This document shows, piece by piece, positions 20,401-27,154 of a DNA stretch of 64,000 bases. The notes under the pieces were generated by a model. It was not told the origin of the DNA. It saw nothing but the letters and a program-made list of their open reading frames with translations, and did not search any database. The stretch is from Daejeonella lutea (GTDB lineage Bacteria > Bacteroidota > Bacteroidia > Sphingobacteriales > Sphingobacteriaceae), in the NCBI RefSeq assembly GCF_900168015.1, contig NZ_FUYR01000002.1, forward strand, positions 1-64,000, given 5' to 3'. Both the position numbers and the translations under genes were made by a program. How positions within the stretch are numbered: the stretch's first letter is position 1; every line of letters starts with the position of its first letter.

Positions 20401-21144
20401 TTAGATTTGAAAGATCTTTCGATTGCCACTATTTTAAAAGATACTGTCAGCAATGCAAAAGCAATTAGTCTCAATCAGCGGTTGTTTGAGTCGGGGCAAT
20501 ATCTGGCTATAACCAGCGACCCCGAAATTTTAAAAAAGGAATATATAATTGAAAACCCTGACAAACTTTTGAAAGCTTCGCTACCGCAGTTCAATGATGA
20601 TAGGGGTACAGTTGTGCTGGTTAGTAACGGGGGCCGGGTAGACCAGTTCGACTATACTGACAAATTGCATTTTCCGCTACTTAAAAGCCTCGAAGGCGTG
20701 TCGCTTGAGCGAAGCAGCTTTAACTTAAGGGCGAATGAACCAGGAAACTTTCGGTCAGCAACGGCAGCATCAGGATACGCAACGCCCGGAAAGAAAAATT
20801 CCCAATACAGTGAAGTGATCATAGGCAACGATGAGTTTAAGCTAATATCCAGGACATTCTCACCGGACAATGACGGATTTGAGGATCAACTTCAAATAAG
20901 TTATAAGACTCCTGTTCCTGGCATGGTCGCTAATGTTAAGATTTTCAACGACCGAGGTGCTCTGATTAGAAATTTGGTTAAAAACTTGACACTTAATACA
21001 ACAGGTTTGTTAGTATGGGATGGGCTAGACGAACTGACGAATCCCGCTATAGCCGGAATTTACATCCTTTATGCGGAAATATTTGACACAAACGGCAATG
21101 TCAAAAAATTCCGTAAATCATTTGCCCTGGCTACAAAATTATAG
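14482..21144 (+). CDS. giant secreted protein with seven lamin-tail domains and a C-terminal FlgD-like/CHU_C-type domain
   Basis: A 2220-residue exported protein of unknown function. A signal peptide covers residues 1-19 (ending LHAQ). A concanavalin-like region (20-220) and a Big_5-type Ig domain (about 225-320) follow. Seven lamin-tail (LTD) domains begin near residues 327, 599, 870, 1141, 1413, 1679 and 1946; most start IFADPSPE/Q and end NGGTPGKPNS-like. Ig-like linkers of about 110 residues separate them. The end (from about 2118: FSPDNDGFEDQL) is a FlgD/CHU_C-type domain, common at the C-termini of proteins exported by the Bacteroidota type IX system. I infer cell-surface display. The middle repeats are almost identical at DNA level, with an 813-base period. 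Its partner or ligand is unknown. Confidence 0.87.
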   Translation: MKKVLIIFLLFFTSKLHAQLTDDFNDGNFTGNPAWTGSNGGGDFVVIDNKLRSNSSNANSSFYLSTENLLAINVQWEFWVNLQFSTSGSNYMDIYVVSDKADLKSSLINGYFIRIGNTDDEISLYKRTGAANAIVKIIDGANGSVGSSNNTIKIKLKRDHSGTFTLDREIVGAGSSYITEGNVIDISHTTASHFGILVQQSTSSFFQKHFIDNVLIVPITTDTSPPFVTTVSNIDSNTVEILFNEPMDTVSVKTPYNYLLNNNSGSILNIKTTNDPAKFILNLTKTLESGSHLLAVTNVKDRNGNLIGHNNFGSFTYIKPYFVRYGDIVINEIFADPSPQIDLPSVEFVELRNTSSQKLSLKNWKFTDSGGSSTLGEIQIEPDSFVILCAKADTADYKSFGNVIGLSPWPTLNNSGEILKLLSPENRIIDSVRYSDTWYRNSLKKLGGWTLERRDPVSKCESRFNWFASTDSSGGTPGRENSIHIEGYDLMPLIADSIKQTSDTSISIKFNKHLDAAALIPANFKLIPNNSTVKKITADIDLKTVQLTYDKNLEAGIEYQLQIFNLKDCGGKLIGSPQEGLKFKTIKTSPIIEPADTANLIISEIFADPSPEVHLPLAEFIELHNPTKDTVDLDKWTLSDPTTMAMIRGQKILPQEFIIICPIADTVQYKSYGRTIGVSPWPSLNNNSDQIILRSSKNRIVDSVGYSDMWYKNVSKKAGGWSMEKVDLKSVCEDFFNWTASIDTNGGTPGKPNSVNISNYDGIKLKVDSVKLTSDTTVKLYFNKHLNGATLIPVNFQLTPENPLRKITSDIQVKEITLSYYKRFESGTNYQITISGIKDCSGNLIFQQTPLSFKTKPPQPPVFVKPDTAMLVISEIFADPSPEVHLPLAEFIEIHNPSKDTIDLDKWTLSDPATMATIRGQKIQPLEYIILCPIADTVHYKLYGRTIGLNPWPSLNNAADLISLKSFKNRTVDSIAYSDAWYKNISKKAGGWSMEKVDLKSVCEDFFNWTASIDTNGGTPGKPNSVNISNYDGIKLKVDSVKLTSDTTVKLYFNKHLNSATLIPVHFQLTPENPLRKITSDIQVKEITLSYSKRFESGTNYQITISGIKDCSGNLIFQQTPLSFKTKPPQPPVFVKPDTAMLVISEIFADPSPEVHLPLAEFIEIHNPTKDTVDLDKWTLSDPTTMAMIRGQKILPQEFIIICPIADTVQYKPYGRTIGLTPWPSLNNNTDQIILRSFKNRIVDSVGYSDMWYRNINKKAGGWSIEKIDLKSICEDFFNWTAATDTNGGTPGKRNSVNILGYDVIPLRIDSIKLTTDSTLKLTFNKHMNTATFVAENFNLNPTNGKIMKITTDNFAKEVTLTYNKRIPASSEFQLFLSNLKDCSGNLIDPHSILKFKTPPPPPVAKIPNDTARILITEIFADPSPEVNLPLAEFIEIYNPSADTVNLDRWIISDPTTKALIRQQKILPGEYVILCPMADTTFYKPYGKTIGLSPWPSLNNAADQICFRSFKNRLVDSVAYSDKWYRDRTKKNGGWSLERVNLSDNSCGFYNWASSTDKSGGTPGRKNSGNINYRLREIEINSLLRLSDSTVAIYLSSIPDTAYLKLANFTINNNIGSATAIHIEDDYKTIHLTYASKFQEGVTYILKADSLFSCNGYNANIPARQVSFTIPVVPELEYPIVINEIFADPSPQVGLPETEFIELYNPTDKTVSLKGMIYGDETSQYRFTHGEIPALSYLILTPEKDTINFIAFGKVMGIPGWPNLANDKDVLILKSNKGRELQRVAYNASWYKDTAKKSGGYSLEMINHMSICKDSQNWSASRDPLGGTPGRPNSVYNNTSSESLKLINVVMMDSLSILLTFSKPIDSLSASFPNKYHVNNGAGIPEFIFPLSPTFEKVLIKFSKPLARGHVYKITAIDLTDCAGSTIQASSGSMEFFLANKIVKDAILVNEILFNPRSGGVDFVEIYNNTKHTLDLKDLSIATILKDTVSNAKAISLNQRLFESGQYLAITSDPEILKKEYIIENPDKLLKASLPQFNDDRGTVVLVSNGGRVDQFDYTDKLHFPLLKSLEGVSLERSSFNLRANEPGNFRSATAASGYATPGKKNSQYSEVIIGNDEFKLISRTFSPDNDGFEDQLQISYKTPVPGMVANVKIFNDRGALIRNLVKNLTLNTTGLLVWDGLDELTNPAIAGIYILYAEIFDTNGNVKKFRKSFALATKL
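16250..18690 (+). repeat. 813-bp tandem duplication inside the lamin-tail gene
   Basis: Three consecutive LTD-plus-linker units share long near-identical DNA at a fixed 813-base offset (271 codons). For example, the block starting at 16631 recurs at 17444 with about a dozen differences over roughly 530 bases. The front half of the third unit (from 17902) is closer to the first unit than to the second, a mosaic pattern that points to gene conversion or unequal crossing over. Confidence 0.93.
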
Positions 21145-21190
21145 AATCTTTCTAGGTTCCTAATACTTCCTATCCATCCTTTAAAATCCA

Positions 21191-21198
21191 TACCTTTG
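21191..21198 (+). promoter_or_regulatory. -7 element TACCTTTG upstream of threonine dehydrogenase
   Basis: An exact TAnnTTTG octamer 16 bases before the ATG at 21215. No TTTG stands at the ideal 19-base distance, so this is only the -7 half. Confidence 0.45.
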
Positions 21199-21214
21199 CT
21201 CAAAACCAATTATA

Positions 21215-22159
21215 ATGAAGGATACCATTATTGTTATTGGCTCAAACGGGCAGATTGGAACGGAATTAGTTAGCGAATTGAGAAAGATCTATGGCGATGG
21301 GCAGGTCATAGCTTGTGATATTCGCAGGCCTGATTACGATATCAAGAATGCGGGGCCGTTTGAGTTTGTGAATGTTCTTGAAAAAGACATTCTGAAAAAT
21401 ATTTTCCAGAAGTATAAACCCACACAGGTGTATTTGCTGGCAGCTTTGCTTTCCGCGACCGGCGAGCAGAACCCCAAGCTAGCCTGGGACCTTAACATGA
21501 ACGGCTTGCTCAATGTACTCGATCTGGCCCTTGAATATAAAACCCAAAGGATTTATTGGCCGAGCTCCATTGCTGTCTTCGGACCTAATTCGCCGAAAGA
21601 TTATACACCTCAATACTGCGTGATGGACCCAAATACAGTTTATGGCATTAGTAAGCTGGCAGGCGAGCGCTGGTGTGAATATTACTATCAGAAATATGCA
21701 ATTGACGTACGAAGTATCCGCTACCCGGGACTGATAAGTTGGAAAGCAGCACCTGGCGGGGGAACGACCGATTATGCTATCCATATCTTCCATGAAGCTC
21801 TGAAGAAAGAGAGTTACCGGTCATTCCTTTCTGCAGAAACGGAGCTGCCCATGATGTATATGGACGACGCGATCCGCGGCACCATTGAGTTGATGGACGC
21901 ACCTGCCGAGAAGATAAGCATCCGCTCATCATACAATCTGACGGGAATGAGTTTCACTCCCGAGATCCTGGCAGAGGAAATTAAGAAACACATTCCTGAC
22001 TTCAAGTTGACTTATACCGAGTACGATCAGCGTCAGGCAATTGCATCTAGCTGGCCGCGCTCCATAGACGATGGTCAGGCTAGAATGGATTGGGCCTGGA
22101 AACCCGAATTTGACCTTGCAAAGATGACGGTAGACATGTTTAATAATTTAAAAAGATAG
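21215..22159 (+). CDS. tdh: SDR-type L-threonine 3-dehydrogenase
   Basis: Oxidises L-threonine to 2-amino-3-ketobutyrate with NAD+. The 314-residue protein is a short-chain (extended SDR) enzyme, unlike the zinc-dependent E. coli enzyme. The NAD motif GSNGQIGTEL is at 8-17, the catalytic YxxxK (YGISK) is near 143, and YWPSSIAVFGP precedes it. SIRYPGLISWKAAPGGGTTDYA is the signature region of this subfamily. The next step, 2-amino-3-ketobutyrate CoA ligase, is encoded at 31034, about 9 kb away. UDP-glucose 4-epimerase is the superfamily alternative, but the RYPGLISW block argues for threonine dehydrogenase. Confidence 0.88.
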   Translation: MKDTIIVIGSNGQIGTELVSELRKIYGDGQVIACDIRRPDYDIKNAGPFEFVNVLEKDILKNIFQKYKPTQVYLLAALLSATGEQNPKLAWDLNMNGLLNVLDLALEYKTQRIYWPSSIAVFGPNSPKDYTPQYCVMDPNTVYGISKLAGERWCEYYYQKYAIDVRSIRYPGLISWKAAPGGGTTDYAIHIFHEALKKESYRSFLSAETELPMMYMDDAIRGTIELMDAPAEKISIRSSYNLTGMSFTPEILAEEIKKHIPDFKLTYTEYDQRQAIASSWPRSIDDGQARMDWAWKPEFDLAKMTVDMFNNLKR

Positions 22160-22233
22160 TGAATGATAATCACCAGAATTGTCAATCTTTGGATACAATA
22201 AAGACGATACAACACTAATAACAATCAATAACA

Positions 22234-22959
22234 ATGGGAAGAGCATTCGAATTCCGTAAAGAAAGAAAATTCAAGCGTTGGGCCAAGATGGCCGTGCAAT
22301 TCACACGCCTTGGCAAAGAGATTGTGATGGCTGTAAAGGACGGTGGGTCAAATCCCGATGCAAACTCACGCCTGCGGACAGCCATGCAAAATGCGAAGGC
22401 AGTAAATATGCCGAAACACACGGTAGAAGCTGCTATTAAGCGGGCAAGCAATAAGGATGAAAGCAATTATGAAGAACTAGTGTATGAAGGATATGCACCC
22501 CATGGTGTAGCAATTCTCATCGAAACTGCCACCGATAATACAAATAGGACTGTTGCTAACGTACGAAGCTATTTCAACAAGACCAATGGTACTCTTGGTA
22601 AAACAGGATCACTTGATTTTATTTTTACACGTAAATCTGTTTTCCGATTTGATCCGGGTGACATGGAGCTTGATGAGCTGGAATTGGAGCTAATAGATTT
22701 TGGTTTGGAAGATCTTTATGTGGAGGCCGATGAAACAGGTAAAGACGTCGGAGTGATCCATACTTCATTTGAAGATTTTGGAAAGATGCAGAAGGCCCTG
22801 GAGGAAAAAGGCATCTCTGTTATAAGCGCTAAGCTGGAAAGGGTATCGGAATCAACAACCGAAGTGAGCGAAGAACAGGCTGCCGATGTGTTCAAACTAA
22901 TCGACAAGCTTGAAGAAGATGATGATGTTCAGGCGGTTTATCATAATATGGCAGAATAA
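22234..22959 (+). CDS. yebC: YebC/PmpR family regulator (TACO1-like)
   Basis: A 241-residue cytosolic protein of the YebC/TACO1 family. The start MGRAFEFRKERKFKRWAKMA and the following helical domain (DGGSNPDANSRLRTAMQNAK, near 33-52) are diagnostic. YEGYAPHGVAILIETATDN begins the second domain near 85. Bacterial relatives have been described both as DNA-binding regulators and as ribosome-associated factors that help translate proline-rich stretches. The next gene downstream encodes a proline-rich protein, though the spacing alone proves nothing. The downstream gene starts 11 bases after its stop, so they are probably one operon. Confidence 0.93.
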   Translation: MGRAFEFRKERKFKRWAKMAVQFTRLGKEIVMAVKDGGSNPDANSRLRTAMQNAKAVNMPKHTVEAAIKRASNKDESNYEELVYEGYAPHGVAILIETATDNTNRTVANVRSYFNKTNGTLGKTGSLDFIFTRKSVFRFDPGDMELDELELELIDFGLEDLYVEADETGKDVGVIHTSFEDFGKMQKALEEKGISVISAKLERVSESTTEVSEEQAADVFKLIDKLEEDDDVQAVYHNMAE

Positions 22960-22970
22960 GTCGGGCGAAT

Positions 22971-23699
22971 ATGACTTTCGAGGAATTCCTAAATAAGAAG
23001 AAAATAGACCTGGCGCAATTCAAAACTGCCGAGCCGGGTTTGTATTTGGAATTTCAAAGCCATTATAGTCAGATGGGAGCGAAAAGCTTCGACCATAGTA
23101 AAAAATTCCTTTTCAATAAGTTGAGAAGGGCTTACCACCTTAAGGAAGAACCAAAAACAGTTCCTGCAAAAGAAATTATTGAAGTTAATGAGATTGCTTC
23201 GCAGGCAGAGCCGCTATTATCTCCTTCAGTGGAAGCCACCGTTTACACGCCGCGATTCCGAGCCACCGGGACGCCAAAGAAAGAAGATGAGGAAATCAGA
23301 TATCTGAAATCTGAAAGTGGGGACCTAGCCTCTGATAAACCTAAGCCAGCCTATACCCCTAGGTTTAAGGCACAGCCTGCTCAAAGGCCTGAAGCCAGTC
23401 CTGTAGAAAAAACGGAACAAGCTAGCCTGTCAGCTAAGCCTGCATTCAAGCCCCGCTTTAAGCCGGGCATGACCGGAACAACGTCAGCAAATTCCATAGA
23501 AGAGAATGAAGAAGAAATCCCCGCTGATAAGCCCAAACCCGCATACGTTCCACGTTTTAAAGCTTCCGTAACAGCCAATCCCGCTGAAGAAAAGATGGAA
23601 GAAACTCCTGCAGTTAAACCAAAGCCCGGATACGTGCCTCGATTCAAAGCCCCCGCAAAAGCCAACCCGTCTTCGCCTTCCGAAAACTCGGACCTCTGA
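22971..23699 (+). CDS. hypothetical protein with a small N-terminal domain and five PRF[KR] repeats
   Basis: 242 residues, no signal peptide or membrane segment. Residues 1-57 form a compact basic-acidic helical domain (MTFEEFLNKKKIDLAQFK, later FDHSKKFLFNKLRRAYHL). The rest is low-complexity and rich in Pro, Lys and Glu, with five spaced copies of a motif xPRF[KR], at residues 93-97, 129-133, 160-164, 193-197 and 222-226. Three are preceded by KPKPxY. The regular spacing (about 30 residues) suggests repeated binding sites in a disordered tail, perhaps for RNA or a protein partner. Function unknown. Its last two codons and stop lie inside a 7-bp repeat array. Confidence 0.82.
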   Translation: MTFEEFLNKKKIDLAQFKTAEPGLYLEFQSHYSQMGAKSFDHSKKFLFNKLRRAYHLKEEPKTVPAKEIIEVNEIASQAEPLLSPSVEATVYTPRFRATGTPKKEDEEIRYLKSESGDLASDKPKPAYTPRFKAQPAQRPEASPVEKTEQASLSAKPAFKPRFKPGMTGTTSANSIEENEEEIPADKPKPAYVPRFKASVTANPAEEKMEETPAVKPKPGYVPRFKAPAKANPSSPSENSDL

Positions 23700-23732
23700 C
23701 CTCAGACTACTGACCTCCGAATACAGACCCTA
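23691..23732 (+). repeat. 7-bp degenerate tandem array overlapping a stop codon
   Basis: Six consecutive heptamers read GACCTCT, GACCTCA, GACTACT, GACCTCC, GAATACA and GACCCTA. The array starts inside the last sense codons of the PRFK gene and supplies its TGA stop. The next gene, on the opposite strand, ends six bases after the array. Confidence 0.75.
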
Positions 23733-23737
23733 GTCCC

Positions 23738-24511
23738 CTACCTCCTGTGCGAAAACAACCATGGAAGCAATCCCGGATCAGCAAAGGCCGCATCCCAGCT
23801 ATTGTGGCCAGCCTCAGGATATAATGTCAGCTTAACATCTTTTGCTTTTAGCCGCTGAAGTTCTGCAACCACCACTTTAGATTTCTCACTTGGCACCGTA
23901 GTATCTTTTTCCCCGTGAAAGAACCATAAAGGGATCTTTTTATATTTTTTTACATTAGCCACATTATCGCCCCCGCAGATTGCAAAAGCGGCTGCAAAAG
24001 TTTTAGGCTTGCGGCGCAGGATTTCCAGCGTACCCATGCCTCCCATTGATAATCCACCCACGTAGAATTGTTTATTATCCGAATATTTCAGATCCCTAAC
24101 CTCTTCGACCAAATCCATCAACAAACTCATTGCTTTACCTGGCTCTCCGCCTTCCTGAAAACCGAAGCGTTCGCCCGTATTCCTAATTTGAACATTTGCC
24201 CAAAAATCTCTTGGCGGACATTGCGGCACAACCACTATTGCAGGAAATTCCTGACGCATGCGGGCACTTTGAAAAAGGTCGCCTCCATGGAGCAACTGTG
24301 CTTCATTATTATTGCCCCGCTCACCAGCACCGTGCAAAAAGAACAGGACAGGATATTTTTTCGCTGGGTCAAAGTTCTCAGGCATCAGGAGCCTATAAAG
24401 CAGAGTATCAGTCCCTCTGACAAAAACTTCTTTCGTATAGGTACTAGTTTGGGCTATAGAACTTTGCTGAAATACCAAAATGGTAAAGGCCAGGCAGATG
24501 ATTTTTTTCAT
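23738..24511 (-). CDS. secreted alpha/beta-hydrolase (esterase/peptidase-like)
   Basis: A 257-residue exported hydrolase. The signal peptide is about residues 1-20 (ending SSIAQ). FFLHGAGERGNN near 57 is the oxyanion-hole region, VGGLSMGGMGT near 152 holds the nucleophile serine (GLSMGG), WFFHGEKDTTVP near 200 holds the acid, and EAGHNSWDAAF near 235 holds the histidine. The layout matches the dienelactone hydrolase/phospholipase-carboxylesterase group often annotated as prolyl oligopeptidase family in Bacteroidota. The substrate is unknown; related secreted proteins act on esters of plant polysaccharides. It converges on the PRFK gene over a heptamer array. Confidence 0.85.
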   Translation of the reverse strand: MKKIICLAFTILVFQQSSIAQTSTYTKEVFVRGTDTLLYRLLMPENFDPAKKYPVLFFLHGAGERGNNNEAQLLHGGDLFQSARMRQEFPAIVVVPQCPPRDFWANVQIRNTGERFGFQEGGEPGKAMSLLMDLVEEVRDLKYSDNKQFYVGGLSMGGMGTLEILRRKPKTFAAAFAICGGDNVANVKKYKKIPLWFFHGEKDTTVPSEKSKVVVAELQRLKAKDVKLTLYPEAGHNSWDAAFADPGLLPWLFSHRR

Positions 24512-24685
24512 AAGGTCAAATTAGCAAAAAAATCTATTTATCCAGCCTCGCCTTACCAGTCTGAGAGTTGAAGATCAAAATCAGAAAGGGAAGCAGACCC
24601 TCTCACATAATAAATTGTTATTCGGACATTTGAGGGGACCTAGGTTTACCGGATAAGAATTAAAACCAACCGTTCAAGTGCCTTA

Positions 24686-25057
24686 TTACTTCTTCAAGAA
24701 AACGAAGTATACCGCCAAGATCAGAAACCCAAATCCGACAAGGTGGTTCCAGGCAATCTTTTCGGTACGAAAAAACAAGAGCGAGAAAATTAGGAAAATA
24801 CCAATTGATAATGCTTCCTGCATCATTTTAAGCTCAAGCAGACTAAACGGCCCGCCGTTTCCCTTAAAACCATATTTATTAGCCGGTACCTGGAAAATGT
24901 ATTCAAACAAAGCAATACCCCAGCTGATTGCGATAATTGCGATCAGTCCCAGTCCTTTGCTCCATTCCATTTCTCTAAACTTCAAATGCCCGTACCAGGC
25001 AAGGGTCATGAAAATGTTGGAAATACAAAGCAGCCCAACCGTTGCTAAAGCTTTCAT
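24686..25057 (-). CDS. DMT-family small membrane protein (DUF486)
   Basis: 123 residues with four predicted membrane helices: about 5-23, 35-55, 72-95 and 100-121. The segments NIFMTLAWYGHLKF, SWGIALFEYIFQVPAN and FSLLELKMMQEALS are typical of the DUF486 branch of the drug/metabolite transporter superfamily. No transported substrate is known. Its start codon overlaps the end of trhO (four-base overlap), so the two form one transcript on this strand. Confidence 0.87.
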   Translation of the reverse strand: MKALATVGLLCISNIFMTLAWYGHLKFREMEWSKGLGLIAIIAISWGIALFEYIFQVPANKYGFKGNGGPFSLLELKMMQEALSIGIFLIFSLLFFRTEKIAWNHLVGFGFLILAVYFVFLKK

Positions 25058-26013
25058 TGACTTACCTGGCTAATGATTTGCTTTTTGATATTGACAGGCT
25101 GCGGCACTTTGACGTAATATCCGGTACCGTCATACTCACGCTTTCGTGGGTGGGCCTGACATACGGTTGAACAGGCGCCTTCAAGTTTTTCCCCGCAATC
25201 ATCACATTGGGTAAAGTGCTCATTACATTCAGGATTGGCACAATTAATCATTTTGGTAGTATGACTATCGCAATTTCGGCAGGTGGAAATTACAACCGGA
25301 TTTACTGTGTTCACGTCAACTGCAACCCTATTATCGAAGACGTAACACTTTCCTTCGAAATCCTTACCACCTGCTTCCTTGCCATATTTTATTATCCCGC
25401 CATGCAACTGGTATACATTTTCAAATCCTTCGTGTAAAAGCAGCGCGGATGCTTTTTCGCATTTAATGCCCCCAGTGCAATAAGTAATAATTTTCTTGTC
25501 TTTGTATTGAGCCAATTCGTTGATCTTAGCCGGAAAATCGCGGAAGTTCTCGATATCCAGGGTTACTGCATTTTTAAACCTGCCGATCGAATGCTCATAG
25601 TCTGAACGCACGTCAAGAATAACCACATCGTCATTATCCTTCATGTTGATAAACTCATCTGCTTCGAGATGGATGCCTGTCTTTTTCTCCGGGTTTATAA
25701 TATTTGGATCCCGCAAACCAGAATGTACTATCTCGGACTTATACCGGCAATGCATCTTAATAAAAGATGGCTCGGGTACTTCATCGATCTTAAAGTCGAT
25801 CTTTGCAAAACGAGGATCAGCATGAAGCGTATCCATATATATTTTACAGGATTCTTCAGTACCTGAAACCGTACCGTTCAGACCTTCATCGGCCACGATT
25901 ATGCGGCCAACCAGATTAAGGGACTTACAAAATATAAGATGTTCTGACGCGAATTGTTCAGCATTCTCTATTGCGTTATAGCAATAGTATAGGAGTGTGT
26001 TATACTTAATCAT
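25054..26013 (-). CDS. trhO: tRNA uridine(34) 5-hydroxylation protein TrhO (rhodanese family)
   Basis: An oxygen-dependent hydroxylase of U34 in certain tRNAs, first step towards (methoxycarbonyl)methoxyuridine modification; formerly YceA. At 319 residues it has the expected N-terminal acylphosphatase-like part (IVADEGLNGTVSGT near 37). A rhodanese domain follows (about 120-220) with the active cysteine in ITYCTGGIKCEKA near 177. A cysteine-rich tail has C-x2-C pairs (about 245-290) that may bind zinc. The rhodanese domain of TrhO does not act as a plain sulphurtransferase in characterised members. It is followed by the overlapping DUF486 gene. Confidence 0.92.
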   Translation of the reverse strand: MIKYNTLLYYCYNAIENAEQFASEHLIFCKSLNLVGRIIVADEGLNGTVSGTEESCKIYMDTLHADPRFAKIDFKIDEVPEPSFIKMHCRYKSEIVHSGLRDPNIINPEKKTGIHLEADEFINMKDNDDVVILDVRSDYEHSIGRFKNAVTLDIENFRDFPAKINELAQYKDKKIITYCTGGIKCEKASALLLHEGFENVYQLHGGIIKYGKEAGGKDFEGKCYVFDNRVAVDVNTVNPVVISTCRNCDSHTTKMINCANPECNEHFTQCDDCGEKLEGACSTVCQAHPRKREYDGTGYYVKVPQPVNIKKQIISQVSQ

Positions 26014-26269
26014 AAATCATTGATACTGCTGCAAACAGCGTTTAATGCGGTGGCAAAGATACGACGGAGTGCTTGATTTATCAAGACATGGGGGCTTCGA
26101 ATGCGAAAGTGCCGTAAATTTAGGTCCAACTTTTTGGGTGGAAACCTATCTACAGGTTATTATCAAAAGTTAAGTTGAGTATTTAATTTAATACCTTAAC
26201 TATGTTAGGGAGTTAAATTATGACAAAACACGGCATCAATCATCTGAACTACAACTGTCATACAATCAA

Positions 26270-27070
26270 ATGGCTGTAGATCACGAAAAACTCATGACGG
26301 GCAAATCGTCCGACGGGCTTCAGGCTTACCTGGATAATTATAAGAAGTACACAACCGAAGCAGTTGAGGCTGCAGTCGCAGAAATGCAAAAACGTGGTAG
26401 AGTATTTACTGAAGAAGAGTTGATGAAACTGCGAACTAATCTTAAATCCCAGGAGGTAGTGCGTGAAGAACAAGATATAGCGCTCTCCGGCACCAAATTG
26501 GATGAAAACATTGTCGACGATCAAAATGCCCCCGAATACTATTCTGAAAGGGCGATCTATATATTTTCTGCTCTTTTCAGTGTTCTCTTCGGAGCCGCTT
26601 TGTTAGCTATAAATCTACGAAATACACGACAAGAAAAAGGGATATGGGAAGTTGCGGCATTTGGTATTTTATATACTTCCGTGCATAAAATGGTCTTTAC
26701 CACGATGGATGATACTGCTGAGTTCACTGCAAATGCTGCACTTGATCCGTCTACCCCTCGCTTTTTAAGAATTGCTGGCGACCAGGTAAGTCCTAAGGAG
26801 ATCAGGGAAATAATGAGAGATATATCGGGTAAGAGATATCGCATGCTGAAAACAGGAGGTCCTGGATTGTTGAGTCTGGTAATCAGAATCACTAAAACGA
26901 TTGCTCCTGGAAAGACTGAACTTTACCCTGCCTGGCAGGGAATGCAGTATATGCGAAATATGATAGACAAACGGGCAGATCTGAGCAGCACCGACAATAG
27001 CCGTTATCAGGGGGTAAAGTGGACTACCGTGAAAGATCTGATATCTAAACTTCCGGCAGAAGAAATATGA
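26270..27070 (+). CDS. hypothetical membrane protein
   Basis: 266 residues. Residues 1-65 form a charged helical region (YLDNYKKYTTEAVEAAVAEMQKRGR), a motif I have seen at the N-terminus of other Bacteroidota hypothetical proteins. Two hydrophobic segments follow (about 97-116 and 123-142). The remaining soluble half (about 150-266) is cytosolic or periplasmic and resembles no family I recognise. It stands alone between divergent trhO and the co-directional arr gene, with an 84-base gap to the latter. Function unknown. Confidence 0.72.
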   Translation: MAVDHEKLMTGKSSDGLQAYLDNYKKYTTEAVEAAVAEMQKRGRVFTEEELMKLRTNLKSQEVVREEQDIALSGTKLDENIVDDQNAPEYYSERAIYIFSALFSVLFGAALLAINLRNTRQEKGIWEVAAFGILYTSVHKMVFTTMDDTAEFTANAALDPSTPRFLRIAGDQVSPKEIREIMRDISGKRYRMLKTGGPGLLSLVIRITKTIAPGKTELYPAWQGMQYMRNMIDKRADLSSTDNSRYQGVKWTTVKDLISKLPAEEI

Positions 27071-27154
27071 CCATTAGTATTGGTTAGTAAACTGCAAATT
27101 TTGAGTAATCGCCCCCACTTTCTATCTTTATCTTACTCATCCTAAAAGAAAAAC

